Shown here piece by piece: positions 35,675 through 44,822 of a stretch of 64,000 bases of DNA (its first letter is position 1; each line of letters starts with the position of its first letter). Source of the stretch: Vibrio aerogenes (GTDB taxonomy: Bacteria > Pseudomonadota > Gammaproteobacteria > Enterobacterales > Vibrionaceae). The stretch is taken from the NCBI RefSeq assembly GCF_024346755.1, contig NZ_AP024862.1:372001-436000 (forward strand). The letters are read 5' to 3'. A program made the position numbers and the translations under genes. The notes beneath the pieces were generated by a model. It saw only the letters and a list, made by a program, of their open reading frames with translations. It was not told where the DNA came from and did not search any database.

Positions 35675-36485
35675 GTTGTGTGATTTAACCCGGCATTTCG
35701 AACTGAAACAGGGGATGTGGAAAGAGAAAACCCGGCTGACGGCGGTGAATCAGGTGTCGATGCGGATTCAACCCGGAGAAGTGGTCGGGCTGGTGGGAGA
35801 ATCTGGCTGCGGGAAAAGTACCCTGGCGAAAATGATTCTCGGCCTGTTGGCACCCAGTTCAGGTAATGTGTTGATTGCAGATAAAGAAATCGACCTCAGT
35901 GACCGTCTGGCGCTGGCAAGGCTGATTCAGCCGGTTTTTCAGGACCCGTATTCATCACTCAACCCGCGTAAAAAAATTGCGGAAATTATCCGTCTGCCTT
36001 TAAAGCTGCACCGGATTGGCACGGCGAAAGAACAGATGCAGGCGGTGCAGGACATCGCGGCCAAAGTCGGCTTGCCGGAGCGTTTGCTGGAGCAATATCC
36101 CGGACAACTTTCCGGCGGGCAACGTCAGCGGGTGGCGATTGCAAGGGCACTGATCCTGAATCCCCGGATTCTGATTTGTGATGAACCCACTTCGGCGCTG
36201 GATGTCTCCGTACAGGCCCAGATTCTGAACCTGTTACTTGAACTGAAAAATGAACTCGGCCTGACTTATCTGTTTATCAGCCATAATCTGGCGGTGGTCG
36301 AACATCTGGCCGACCGGGTGATGGTGATGTATCAGGGGGAAATCGTGGAACATGGCCCCTGTCAGCAGATTTTTCATCAGCCACAACATCCTTATACACA
36401 AACCTTACTTGCTTCCATTCTGACGCCGGACCCGGATTTGGGTTTGCCGGATATCGAACAGTTCAGCTGGCAGACAGCCGGCTGA
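35655..36485 (+). CDS. Peptide ABC transporter ATPase, DppF/OppF-like
   Basis: Second ATPase, 276 residues, with Walker [11 protein letters not shown]-loop PVFQDPYSSLNPR, signature LSGGQRQRV and Walker B LICDEPTSALDVS. The VFQDPYSSLNPRK segment is diagnostic for the OppF/DppF branch. Two ATGs are adjacent; GGAGG lies 3 nt before the first (35655) and 6 nt before the second (35658), so the second may be the true start. It overlaps the previous gene and is followed 81 bp later by the first M20 gene. Confidence 0.93.
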   Translation: MMEYALELCDLTRHFELKQGMWKEKTRLTAVNQVSMRIQPGEVVGLVGESGCGKSTLAKMILGLLAPSSGNVLIADKEIDLSDRLALARLIQPVFQDPYSSLNPRKKIAEIIRLPLKLHRIGTAKEQMQAVQDIAAKVGLPERLLEQYPGQLSGGQRQRVAIARALILNPRILICDEPTSALDVSVQAQILNLLLELKNELGLTYLFISHNLAVVEHLADRVMVMYQGEIVEHGPCQQIFHQPQHPYTQTLLASILTPDPDLGLPDIEQFSWQTAG

Positions 36486-36566
36486 ACCCACATCAACCTG
36501 AAATGAATCCGGCAGTGGCAGTGGTATTCGCTGCCAGCCTGAGTCACAGGTTCCAAAGGAGTTTAT

Positions 36567-37982
36567 ATGAGTCGTGAACAAGCCATCGAACAGGTGACCC
36601 GGTATTTTGAATCCGGCGCTTTTTTGCAAACGCTGAAGGAAAGAGTGGCGATTCCCAGCCAGAGTCAGATCCCTGAAGGGACGGCTGCATTAAACAACTA
36701 CCTCACCACCGCGATGATTCCTGCCCTGACTGAGATGGGATTCCAGTGTGAAATTCTGCCGAATCCGGTTGCTGATGAACCCGGTGCCTGGCCGTTTCTG
36801 CTGGCTGAACGGATTGAAGATCCTGATTTGGTGACACTGCTGACCTATGGTCACGGGGATGTGGTACTCGGTTACGATGAACAGTGGCGGGATGGTTTGT
36901 CCCCATGGCAGCTGGTGACTGAAGGTGATTACTGGTATGGCCGCGGCACCGCGGATAATAAAGGGCAGCATTCGGTCAATCTGGCGGCCTTGCAGACGGT
37001 ATTACAACAGCGCGGTCAGCTCGGATTTAATGTCAAAATCTTACTGGAAATGGGAGAGGAGGCCGGTTCTCCGGGGCTGGCTGAATTTTGTGCACAATAT
37101 CAGGAACGATTAAAGGCCGACCTGTTTATTGCCTCCGATGGCCCGCGGGTTGGTGCTGAGCTGCCGACGGTTTTTCTGGGATCCCGCGGAGCGATGAATT
37201 TTGACTTGAAACTGAATTTGCGCCAGGGCAGCCATCATTCCGGCAACTGGGGTGGCGTGCTGGTCAATCCGGCAACGCGCCTGACCAGTGCCTGGGCAAC
37301 GATGGTGGATGCTCAGGGTAAAATTTTGCTGCCGGGGCTGCTGCCGGACCATCTGCCGGACGCCGTCAAAGAAGCAGTAAAAGAGATTCCGGTCGGGCAG
37401 GGCGAGGGTGATCCGGAAATCACTCCCGATTGGGGAGAACCCGGACTTTCTCCGGCGGAACAGCTCTTTGGCTGGAATACGCTGGAGATTTTAGCCATGA
37501 ATGTCGGTAATCCCGCTGCGCCCCTGAATGCGATACCGGGACAGGCAACCTTACATGCCCAAATCCGCTTTGTGGTTGGCAGTGACAGTGACAATTTTCT
37601 TCAGACGATTCGTCATCACCTTGACCAGCAGGGGTTTGAAGATGTTGAAGTCGTGAGCGGTAAAATGCATCTGATGCCGGCCACCCGTCTTGATCCGGAT
37701 GATCCGTGGGTGAACTGGATTCTGTATTCGGTCTCGGCAACCACAGGGAAAAAAACCACGCTGCTGCCAAATCTGGGTGGTTCAATTCCGAATGACTGCT
37801 TTGCCAACACGCTGGGCCTGCCGACGTTGTGGGTACCGCACTCTTACCCTGCCTGTTTACAACATGGTCCGGATGAACATGTGTTAGGCTCTGTGATGCT
37901 GGAAAGCCTGCAATTAATGACCGGTGTATTCTGGGATTTAGGGGAAAGTGGTGTGTCAGTCAGGGAGTTGAGAAATGAATAA
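36567..37982 (+). CDS. M20-family metallopeptidase (dipeptidase-type)
   Basis: Zinc-dependent peptidase of family M20, 471 residues, with no signal peptide, so cytosolic. Metal and catalytic motifs are in order: YGHGDVV (His, Asp), GRGTADNKGQH (bridging Asp), EMGEEAGS (Glu pair) and FIASDGPR. The late metal His falls in the HSYPACLQHGPDEH region. A dimerisation domain is inserted near 190-340. It is placed after the peptide ABC genes with AAAGGAG before its ATG. It likely degrades or deacylates the imported substrate. M20 also includes deacetylases, so exact chemistry is open. Confidence 0.88.
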   Translation: MSREQAIEQVTRYFESGAFLQTLKERVAIPSQSQIPEGTAALNNYLTTAMIPALTEMGFQCEILPNPVADEPGAWPFLLAERIEDPDLVTLLTYGHGDVVLGYDEQWRDGLSPWQLVTEGDYWYGRGTADNKGQHSVNLAALQTVLQQRGQLGFNVKILLEMGEEAGSPGLAEFCAQYQERLKADLFIASDGPRVGAELPTVFLGSRGAMNFDLKLNLRQGSHHSGNWGGVLVNPATRLTSAWATMVDAQGKILLPGLLPDHLPDAVKEAVKEIPVGQGEGDPEITPDWGEPGLSPAEQLFGWNTLEILAMNVGNPAAPLNAIPGQATLHAQIRFVVGSDSDNFLQTIRHHLDQQGFEDVEVVSGKMHLMPATRLDPDDPWVNWILYSVSATTGKKTTLLPNLGGSIPNDCFANTLGLPTLWVPHSYPACLQHGPDEHVLGSVMLESLQLMTGVFWDLGESGVSVRELRNE

Positions 37983-39165
37983 ACAAGCAATGATTGAGTC
38001 GGTGTCAGGCTGGCTGCGTGATCATGAGCCGGCAATGAAACATCTGCTGGAAACGCTGGTGAATATTGATTCGTTCAGCCATGACCCGGATGGTGTGAGT
38101 CAGGTCCGCGATTGTCTGGCCGGCGTGCTGGAGCAGGCAGGCATTCAGGTGCGGCGGCTGGATGAGCAGAACACTTGTGCGCTGCTGGCAGAAGTGGGTG
38201 AAAATTCCGCCCGTTGTTATTTTCTGACCGGCCATATGGATACGGTGTTCACAAAAGGCACCGTGGCTGAGCGCCCTTACCGGGAAGAAGACGGTATGGC
38301 GTATGGCCCCGGCGTGGCTGATATGAAAGCCGGACTGGTGATGAATACCTTTCTGATGATGGTGTTTCACCGTTTACATCAGCAGCATCCTTTGCCGTTT
38401 ACCCTGAAGATGATGGCAACCGGTGACGAAGAGATCGGCTCGCCGAATGGTCAGCATCTGATCCGTGAATATTTGCAGGGGGCGGATGCGGTATTTAATG
38501 CTGAACCGGGACGCGTTTCCGGCAATGTGGTCAGTGCCCGTAAAGGGGGCGGCAGTTACCGGATTGATGTCACGGGCAGGGCTGCCCACGCGGGTGTCAA
38601 CCATGCCGATGGTGCCAGTGCTATTGAAGCGTTGGCCAGAATGATTCAGTCTGTCCATCAGCTGACTGATTATCAGGCAGGGATCACCACTAATGTCGGG
38701 CTGATTTCCGGGGGGACAACGCCGAATACCGTAGCTCAACAGGCATCAGCAATGGTTGATGTCCGGTTTAAAACCGCAGAGCTGGGAGAAGCGCTGGCAC
38801 AGAAGCTGGAGCAGTGCGTTGTGCAGCATGGCGTGCCGGGTGTGCTTGGCGCATTGACCAAAGTGGCTGGATTTCTGCCTTTTGAAGCCCGGATGAGTGA
38901 GTCGTTGCTCCGCCTTTACCGGACTCAGGCGCAGCAGATTGGTGTTGAAGTCGATGGTGAATTTACCGGTGGCTGTTCGGATGCCGGATGGACGGCTTCG
39001 ATGGGGATTCCGACATTGTGCGGCACCGGACCGGTAGGTGGTCATGCGCATACGGATCGGGAGTACTGTGATTTAACCACGCTGGTGGAAAGAGCGCTGA
39101 TTGTCGGGCGTTGTCTGATGACACTGGATATCAGCTCAGACCGTTTTGATGGGATTTCAATGTGA
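37975..39165 (+). CDS. M20-family metallopeptidase (carboxypeptidase G2-like)
   Basis: Second M20 enzyme, 396 residues, cytosolic. Motifs: FLTGHMDTVF, YGPGVADMKAG, MATGDEEIGS, FNAEPGRVSG (metal Asp/Glu) and VGGHAHTDREY (late His). The layout is like glutamate carboxypeptidase (CPG2)-type enzymes. It overlaps the preceding M20 gene by 8 nt (ATGA-type junction), so the two are translationally coupled. The pairing of two distinct M20 enzymes at the end of a peptide importer operon suggests a two-step breakdown of one substrate class, such as a modified or gamma-linked dipeptide; this is inference. Confidence 0.88.
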   Translation: MNKQAMIESVSGWLRDHEPAMKHLLETLVNIDSFSHDPDGVSQVRDCLAGVLEQAGIQVRRLDEQNTCALLAEVGENSARCYFLTGHMDTVFTKGTVAERPYREEDGMAYGPGVADMKAGLVMNTFLMMVFHRLHQQHPLPFTLKMMATGDEEIGSPNGQHLIREYLQGADAVFNAEPGRVSGNVVSARKGGGSYRIDVTGRAAHAGVNHADGASAIEALARMIQSVHQLTDYQAGITTNVGLISGGTTPNTVAQQASAMVDVRFKTAELGEALAQKLEQCVVQHGVPGVLGALTKVAGFLPFEARMSESLLRLYRTQAQQIGVEVDGEFTGGCSDAGWTASMGIPTLCGTGPVGGHAHTDREYCDLTTLVERALIVGRCLMTLDISSDRFDGISM

Positions 39166-39369
39166 AATCAGTTTGAGTGATATTTTTTTGTCTGAAAATT
39201 AGCCAGTATTATCATTCCATGCCTAAACTTAGTGAGTATTACCATAATATCCCCAAAAAACCTGACGATGCATGATTCAGTACCTTGTTTCAAGCCCGGA
39301 CAAATTTCGCTGAACACCACATCATCTGCTGGCTTGGGGATACATAATTTCTTGGCTAAGGTGGATCCC

Positions 39370-40962
39370 GTGATATTTAACTTCAGCAATATTAAAGTCA
39401 GCTGGAAGCTGGCATTTTTAGTTGTGGCTTCCGTTATTGGTTTTTGTATCCTGCTTTATATTTCCCAGTACGAGTTGAGGAAGAACTTAATTGAGGAAAA
39501 GAAGCAGCGACTGAAAGCCGTGTTAGAAACGACGATTAGTCAACTGAATTATCTGAACCAGACTTATCCGGAAAAGGAGGCAAAAGTCCGGGCAAAAGGG
39601 TTAATCGAATCAATTTTCTTCAATGGCGATCATTATGTTTTTGTGATGGCTGAAGACACAACCATGCTCATTAATACCCGTTTGAAACAGTATATCGGAC
39701 AAAAAAATGTCGCTCCGCACTGGCAGACTTTGATTACAGAAGGGCTCAAGCCGGAGGGCGGTGTTTACCGTTATCCATGGGAGAAAAAAGACGGCACCAA
39801 AACCGAGAAAATGTCATTTATGCACCATTTTTCCCCCTGGGGATGGGTGCTGGGAACTGGCATGCCGCTGGACGATGTGAACCGGGAAATTAACACACAG
39901 CTGTGGACGATGGGCATGAGTGCATTGGGAGGTGTGCTGGTGATCAGTTTTCTCGGTTTTGTGATTACCCGCTCCGTCACCCGTCCGCTGAAATCTGTGG
40001 TGGCAACGATGGAGAACGTTGCGGCCGGAAATATTCAGGCCAATATTCCTGTATTGGGGAAAGATGAATTTGGCTGGCTTGCAGAACGGACGAACTATGG
40101 GATCAACTCGATACGTGAGGCATTAAGAGAGTCGGTCGAATCCGCCCGGATTGTGTCTGAAGCAGCAATGCGTATTTCGGGCTCGGCTGAAGAAACCAGC
40201 CAGTTGGTGACCGATCAGCGGGATCAGCTGAACCAGCTGGCGACGGCTATGAATGAAATGAGCGCGACGGTCGGAGAGGTTGCCAGCCATGCTGAAGCCA
40301 CAGCCAAAGATACCGTCAGTGCGATCGACGAAGCGCAACTGGGACAAAATGATGTGACCCAAAGCATCGGCAGTATTAAGTCTTTGTCTGAAGCACTTGA
40401 ACATGCGGTGCAGCATGTGGCGCAGCTCAATGAAGGTGTGATGGAAATCAGTGATGTCACCTCAGTCATTAGCGGCATTTCTGAGCAAACCAATCTGCTG
40501 GCGCTCAATGCCGCCATTGAGGCGGCGCGTGCCGGAGAGCAGGGCCGGGGATTTGCAGTGGTTGCTGATGAAGTCCGTAATCTTGCCAGCCGGACCAATA
40601 CATCGACCGAAGACATTCAGAAAACCGTTGACCGACTGCAAAAAGTCGCGCAAGGAACCGCGGAAATGATGGAAAAAAGTCAGGCACTAGCAGGTGACAG
40701 TGTCACATGCTCTGAGCGCTGTGGCTCAGATATCACAACGATTGTTGAACATATCCAGCATATCAGTGATAAAACAGTGCAGATTGCATCGGCCTCTGAA
40801 GAACAGAGTGCTGTTGCCGAAGAGATGAACAGGAACCTTTCCGGTGCCAACGATGCTGCATCTGAAGTGTCCGGTACGGCCAGTTTGCTGGCTAAGGAGA
40901 GTGAAAAACTGGCGGATATGTCACGCCATCTCGATCAGGCACTGGCACGATTCCAGCTCTGA
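39370..40962 (+). CDS. Methyl-accepting chemotaxis protein with Cache-type sensor
   Basis: Chemoreceptor of about 530 residues. Transmembrane segment 1 (about 13-32) is followed by a periplasmic single-Cache-type domain (about 36-190; AMFMHHFSPWGWVLGTGMP-like YPW/GW motifs) and transmembrane segment 2. A HAMP domain and the long signalling coiled coil with its conserved tip ([19 protein letters not shown]) complete it. The start is uncertain: GTG 39370 with TAAGGTGG upstream gives a normal receptor N-terminus. A frame start at GTG 39232 adds 46 residues of low-complexity sequence. It directly follows the peptide operon, and may sense related ligands. Ends at a strong terminator. Confidence 0.9.
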   Translation: MIFNFSNIKVSWKLAFLVVASVIGFCILLYISQYELRKNLIEEKKQRLKAVLETTISQLNYLNQTYPEKEAKVRAKGLIESIFFNGDHYVFVMAEDTTMLINTRLKQYIGQKNVAPHWQTLITEGLKPEGGVYRYPWEKKDGTKTEKMSFMHHFSPWGWVLGTGMPLDDVNREINTQLWTMGMSALGGVLVISFLGFVITRSVTRPLKSVVATMENVAAGNIQANIPVLGKDEFGWLAERTNYGINSIREALRESVESARIVSEAAMRISGSAEETSQLVTDQRDQLNQLATAMNEMSATVGEVASHAEATAKDTVSAIDEAQLGQNDVTQSIGSIKSLSEALEHAVQHVAQLNEGVMEISDVTSVISGISEQTNLLALNAAIEAARAGEQGRGFAVVADEVRNLASRTNTSTEDIQKTVDRLQKVAQGTAEMMEKSQALAGDSVTCSERCGSDITTIVEHIQHISDKTVQIASASEEQSAVAEEMNRNLSGANDAASEVSGTASLLAKESEKLADMSRHLDQALARFQL

Positions 40963-41030
40963 ATCTCAGGTGCCTGTTATCATATCAGGACATCTTTCAT
41001 CAGGGCATATTGTTTGAGGACATACCTGTT

Positions 41031-41065
41031 TCAGGACAGACCGACCGGTCTGTCCTGATTGTTTT
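41031..41065 (+). terminator. Rho-independent terminator after the chemoreceptor gene
   Basis: TCAGGACAGAC (41031-41041) and GTCTGTCCTGA (41048-41058) form a perfect 11-bp stem with a 6-nt loop, followed by TTGTTTT. It probably also serves the converging acyltransferase gene. Confidence 0.8.
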
Positions 41066-41148
41066 CATCGCTTGCTGCCACTGCGGCCAGGCCTGTCTGC
41101 CGAAGGGCGAAAAACAATCGGAAAAATCGGCCGGCAATCTGAATTTTA

Positions 41149-42258
41149 TCAGGTGTTTTGTAGGGGCCGGGCTGGCTGAGCATTCATTTTCATTCGTAGT
41201 GCTTTTTTCTCAATCAAGTGCCACGAAATCATGGCAAGCATCAGAGTGAGCACAAAAGACAAGCCAGCCATCACCGGTACTGAAACACCGGGAAGCCATG
41301 TGGCGATTAATTGCTGTACCGGAAAAGCATAAATATAGATGCCATAGGAGTAATCCCCAAACCGGTTGAAGCTGCGAATCCTGCCATTTGGCAGGTAAGC
41401 CAGCATCAATAACAACAATGGCAGTATCAGACAGTAGATGACAAAGAACACATCTTGCTGCCAGAAAGCGCACAGTAGCAATACACATAAACCACCGTAT
41501 AACCATGTGGCAGACAGATATATTTTATCCCGCCAGATATAAAGTGCAGCACCTGCAAAGAACATCGAAAACATCCGGATAAAATTCTCAATCACCGGTG
41601 GTGCTGAAGATGAAGCAGGGGCTGCCGGGGCTGCCGGAAGAAAGTGATGCACGATATGCGTCATGATTGCGACAGAGGCCACCACCAGAAAAACCCGTTT
41701 CATTGAGAGAAAGGAGATATATCGGTTGAGCATGGTGGTCATGATCATGAGTAATGCCAGTATTGCATACATCCAGACCTCATAAGGAAGTGTCCAGAGA
41801 GAGGCATTGACCACGTAAGGGAACGGAAGATCGGTGAAAACGCCGGGCAACAGAAATCCGGCACCGGAAAACAGCGTCATGTTTTTGAGTATAAATTCAT
41901 GAGTCTGCCCGTTTGCTAAGTAATCCGGCAGGCTGAGTGGTGTCAGCATCGCACCGGTCACAATACAAAAGCCGATCGCGGCCAGCAGCGCAGGATAAAT
42001 CCTTAAAAATCTTGCGGCTGTAAAGTGCAGGAGGTGATTCCGGTTCAGATAGCTGCCGGTGATTAAAAAGCCACTGGTAATAAAAAAAATGTCGACCGCG
42101 ATTGACCCCCAGGTCATATGGAGTGAGGTGCTTAAAGGTTCTGCATGTCCTGTCAATGCAAAACCGTGGCTGAACAGCACCAGTGAAGCAGCAATAAAAC
42201 GGATGAGATTAAAATTATTATCCTTGTGACGGGTATAGTCTGCGAGTAAATGAGTCAT
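41149..42258 (-). CDS. Acyltransferase-3 family membrane protein (OafA/YrhL-like)
   Basis: Integral membrane acyltransferase of 369 residues with about ten hydrophobic segments. The family signature is at the N-terminus: NFNLIRFIAASLVLFSHGFAL with the catalytic-type His, then IAVDIFFITSGFLI and RFLRIYPAL. Members O-acylate carbohydrates of lipopolysaccharide, peptidoglycan or secreted glycans; the acceptor here is unknown. An Ala/Pro-rich loop lies near 205-220. AGGAAAC precedes the ATG on the minus strand. It has no biosynthetic neighbours, so no pathway can be assigned. Confidence 0.88.
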   Translation of the reverse strand: MTHLLADYTRHKDNNFNLIRFIAASLVLFSHGFALTGHAEPLSTSLHMTWGSIAVDIFFITSGFLITGSYLNRNHLLHFTAARFLRIYPALLAAIGFCIVTGAMLTPLSLPDYLANGQTHEFILKNMTLFSGAGFLLPGVFTDLPFPYVVNASLWTLPYEVWMYAILALLMIMTTMLNRYISFLSMKRVFLVVASVAIMTHIVHHFLPAAPAAPASSSAPPVIENFIRMFSMFFAGAALYIWRDKIYLSATWLYGGLCVLLLCAFWQQDVFFVIYCLILPLLLLMLAYLPNGRIRSFNRFGDYSYGIYIYAFPVQQLIATWLPGVSVPVMAGLSFVLTLMLAMISWHLIEKKALRMKMNAQPARPLQNT

Positions 42259-42425
42259 AGGTTTCCTGTTGAGTGGCTGATAAATTATTGTTAAATCAGG
42301 TGCATATTAAATACTTTTCATTCAAACGTAAACTCTCTGACAAACCGGGAAATTATCCGGTCAGCGACTCAAACTGGCTGTCAGGGTATATACTCAAAGA
42401 GGGAACAGAGAATGCGGAGGTTATT

Positions 42426-42908
42426 ATGACCATAGCAACCCGACTTGATTGTTATTTGTCGGATAATCATATTGATTACGAGACAGTGAAACACAACCAT
42501 AGTTACAGCTCGCTTCACAGTGCTGTCGCGGCCAATATTCAGCCTGTGAGCCTCGCGAAAGGAATCATTCTGGAAGATCATGATGGCCGGCATCTGATGG
42601 CAGTACTTCCCGCAAATGCAAATGTTAATATGCCTCAGCTGAATCAATCACTGTTTGCTTCTTTTCATTTAGTCAAAGAGCATGATGTTTATGAGATGTT
42701 TGAAGATTGTGAAAATGGCGCAGTACCCCCGGTGGGTCACGTGTACCATCTTCCGGTTGTCTATGATAAAGCGTTAGCAGAACTTGATTTTATTTATCTT
42801 GAAGCTGGTGACCATGAAACATTGATTAAACTGAGCAGAGATTCTTTCATCAAACTGATGGGACCGAACAGCCGGTGCCTTCATTTCAGCAGACATGTCT
42901 TTCATTAG
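42426..42908 (+). CDS. YbaK/ProX-domain aminoacyl-tRNA deacylase-like protein
   Basis: Small cytosolic protein of 160 residues with a YbaK/ProX-type fold (about 5-150). It shows the family pattern: RLDCYLSDNHIDYETVKHNHSYSS, AKGIILEDHDGRHLMAVLPAN and GAVPPVGHVYHLPVVYD. Members hydrolyse mischarged tRNAs or regulate translation fidelity. Start is ATG 42426 because GGAGG lies 5 nt upstream; a longer frame from 42273 has no such site. The stop codon is inside the first copy of a 24-bp tandem repeat. It is divergent from the acyltransferase gene. Substrate specificity is not readable. Confidence 0.87.
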   Translation: MTIATRLDCYLSDNHIDYETVKHNHSYSSLHSAVAANIQPVSLAKGIILEDHDGRHLMAVLPANANVNMPQLNQSLFASFHLVKEHDVYEMFEDCENGAVPPVGHVYHLPVVYDKALAELDFIYLEAGDHETLIKLSRDSFIKLMGPNSRCLHFSRHVFH

Positions 42909-42959
42909 TGGACAAAAGCCATGAGCTGAAACTGTCATTAGTGGACAAAAGTCATGAGC
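42903..42959. repeat. 24-bp direct repeat pair at the end of the YbaK-like gene
   Basis: CATTAGTGGACAAAAGYCATGAGC (Y = C or T) occurs at 42903-42926 and 42936-42959 with one mismatch and a 9-nt spacer. The first copy contains the stop codon of the YbaK-like gene. Its origin is unknown; a degenerate mobile-element end is possible but unproven. Confidence 0.8.
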
Positions 42960-43122
42960 CACAAACAGGGAAGTGACCGCTTCCCTGTTTCACCCGGTCT
43001 GTTTCATACCTTACAGTGAACATACTTTGCAGTGAAAAGGCGTCATCATTCAATCACTGGACGTAGTGCGGTAATCGTAGTACATATGAAGCATCTCAAA
43101 GCAAAGCAGTAAGGAAAGATCT

Positions 43123-43833
43123 ATGTTTACCGGTATTATTCAGTCTGTTGCCACGTTAGCTGAAGTCACTGATTCACGGGGTATCAGAACATTTGTTATC
43201 ACATTCGAACCGGGTTTTTGTGACGGGCTGGAAACGGGTGCCAGTGTTGCAGTCGATGGCGTTTGCCTGACAGTCACTGAAATCCTCTCACCGGTGCAGG
43301 TTAAGTTTGATGTCATGCTGCAAAGCCTGCGTATTACGACTTTGAGTGATTATCCGCCGGGCTGCCGGGTGAATGTGGAACGGGCAGCAAAAGATGGTGC
43401 TGAGATTGGCGGGCATCCATTATCGGGGCATGTTGATTTTAAAACACCGGTATTGGATGTCGTGCAGGAAGAAGATAATTACTGTATCCGGTTTGGTATC
43501 ACGGATGAATGGAAGCGTTATGTCTTCCCGAAAGGTTATATTGCACTCAATGGCGCCAGCCTGACGATCTCTGCTGTTGATAAGCAGGCTGGCTGGTTTG
43601 AGGTCTGGCTGATTCCTGAAACCCGCCGGATGACGACGTTTGAAGCAAAACAGGCTGGTGATCTGGTGAATGTTGAAATTGAACGGGGCACTCAGGTCGT
43701 CGTTGATACGGTGCGTGATACCTTGCATGAAAGTCTGGGCGCTTTATTCCCGGCAATTGAAAAGGTGCTGGCAGAGAAGGGCATTGATATGGATGCTCTG
43801 GGACAAAATATCAGACTGAATGATAAAAAATAA
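43123..43833 (+). CDS. ribE: Riboflavin synthase, alpha-chain type
   Basis: Cytosolic enzyme that dismutates two lumazines to riboflavin, 236 residues with two lumazine-binding repeats (about 1-97 and 98-205). Motifs: MFTGIIQ, DGLETGASVAVDGVCLTV, SLRITTL, EIGGHPLSGHVD, and in the second repeat KGYIALNGASLTI and LIPETRRMTTF. It closely follows the E. coli stand-alone riboflavin synthase but has about 20 extra C-terminal residues. AAGGAAAG precedes the ATG. It is not with other rib genes here. A RibN-type transporter and FMN riboswitch lie 15 kb away. It may be a paralogue of an operonic copy elsewhere. Confidence 0.92.
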   Translation: MFTGIIQSVATLAEVTDSRGIRTFVITFEPGFCDGLETGASVAVDGVCLTVTEILSPVQVKFDVMLQSLRITTLSDYPPGCRVNVERAAKDGAEIGGHPLSGHVDFKTPVLDVVQEEDNYCIRFGITDEWKRYVFPKGYIALNGASLTISAVDKQAGWFEVWLIPETRRMTTFEAKQAGDLVNVEIERGTQVVVDTVRDTLHESLGALFPAIEKVLAEKGIDMDALGQNIRLNDKK

Positions 43834-43888
43834 AAAAACGGATGCTTCCGGATTCTATGATATCGCGCGCAATATCCGGATCCGCTAT

Positions 43889-43943
43889 CCGTATATATTG
43901 TCTTGACGGATATATTGTCCTGGCGGATATATTATCTGTCCTG
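43889..43943 (+). repeat. Three degenerate direct repeats upstream of the GNAT gene
   Basis: Three adjacent copies of a 17-20-bp unit similar to CGGATATATTGTCCTGG are seen (about 43889-43906, 43907-43923 and 43924-43943). They sit 20-75 bp upstream of the GNAT start, where they could be regulator-binding sites or replication-slippage products. Confidence 0.6.
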
Positions 43944-43964
43944 ATGCCTGACCGGAGTGATTGA

Positions 43965-44525
43965 ATGATTGATTTTGAACTCACAGAGTCTTCTCTGCTG
44001 ATGAATGAGGTACTTGCACTGGTTCCGGTTCGCCGGAGTGATGCGCCGGTGATTCAGAAATTAGCGAACGATCCTTTGATTGCATCGACCAGTCTGAGCA
44101 TTCAGTATCCGTTACCCGCAGGCTGGGCCAAAGAGTGGATTGAGCATCTTGATCAGGATCGTCAGTCAGGTCACGGTATCACGTTTACGATTCAGCGTCG
44201 TCATGACCACCAGGTGATGGGCGTGGTTTCTTTGCTGGACATTAACTACCGCTTTGAAAATGCAGAGTTAGCTTACTGGCTTGGTAAGCCATTCCGTGGA
44301 AACGGTTATGCGACTCAGGCCACCAGACTGGCAGTCAATTATGGATTTTCCCGGCTCGCTTTACACCGTATTTATGCGTTTTTCCTCACTCATAATCTCA
44401 ATTCAGAGAAAGTGTTACAGCGTCTTGGGATGCGTTATGAGGGGGAATTACGGCAGCATATTAAGAAAGACGGCGTTTTTATGAACTCCGGAATTTATGG
44501 TGTGCTTGCCGATGAATTCAGTTAA
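43965..44525 (+). CDS. GNAT-family N-acetyltransferase (RimJ/RimL-like)
   Basis: Acetyl-CoA-dependent transferase of 186 residues with the GNAT fold. The acetyl-CoA loop is in the stretch LAYWLGKPFRGNGYATQA, with the R/Q-x-x-G-x-G/A pattern as RGNGYA. The downstream NLNSEKVLQRLGMRYEGELR is typical of the RimJ/RimL/SpeG-like group that acetylates protein N-termini or small amines. ATG start with CCGGAG upstream. It appears monocistronic. Substrate unknown. Confidence 0.9.
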   Translation: MIDFELTESSLLMNEVLALVPVRRSDAPVIQKLANDPLIASTSLSIQYPLPAGWAKEWIEHLDQDRQSGHGITFTIQRRHDHQVMGVVSLLDINYRFENAELAYWLGKPFRGNGYATQATRLAVNYGFSRLALHRIYAFFLTHNLNSEKVLQRLGMRYEGELRQHIKKDGVFMNSGIYGVLADEFS

Positions 44526-44822
44526 ATTCCGCTAAAATTTCATCTGTTTGTCCGGGTGATTGACCGCAAAGATGAGGTATAAAATATACCGGAGCAAGCG
44601 AGTCGTTTGCTTTCATGTCCAACTGACGTTTATCTCCCCCCTTTCAGGGTCTGCCGGGATGATGCATTGATGGCCTTTGTCCGACAGTATGTTGCGGTGT
44701 TTTACCCGGATCATGGGTACTGTTTATCATGATTGTTGAAGAAAGTGGTTTGATCGGATTGTATACCATCTGCTGCCATCAGCGTCTGGATTCTGCAGGG
44801 GGCTTTTTTTCGGCAAAGTTGC
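44526..44822. other. Intergenic region between the GNAT and MarR-type genes
   Basis: A 297-bp gap between convergent genes. I see no gene, clear terminator or repeat in it. It contains a run of T near 44807-44813 that could help end the GNAT transcript, but no strong stem precedes it. Confidence 0.4.

Noticed and set aside
42903..42959. Start of a CRISPR array
   Set aside because: Only two 24-bp copies with a 9-nt spacer, no further units and no cas genes.
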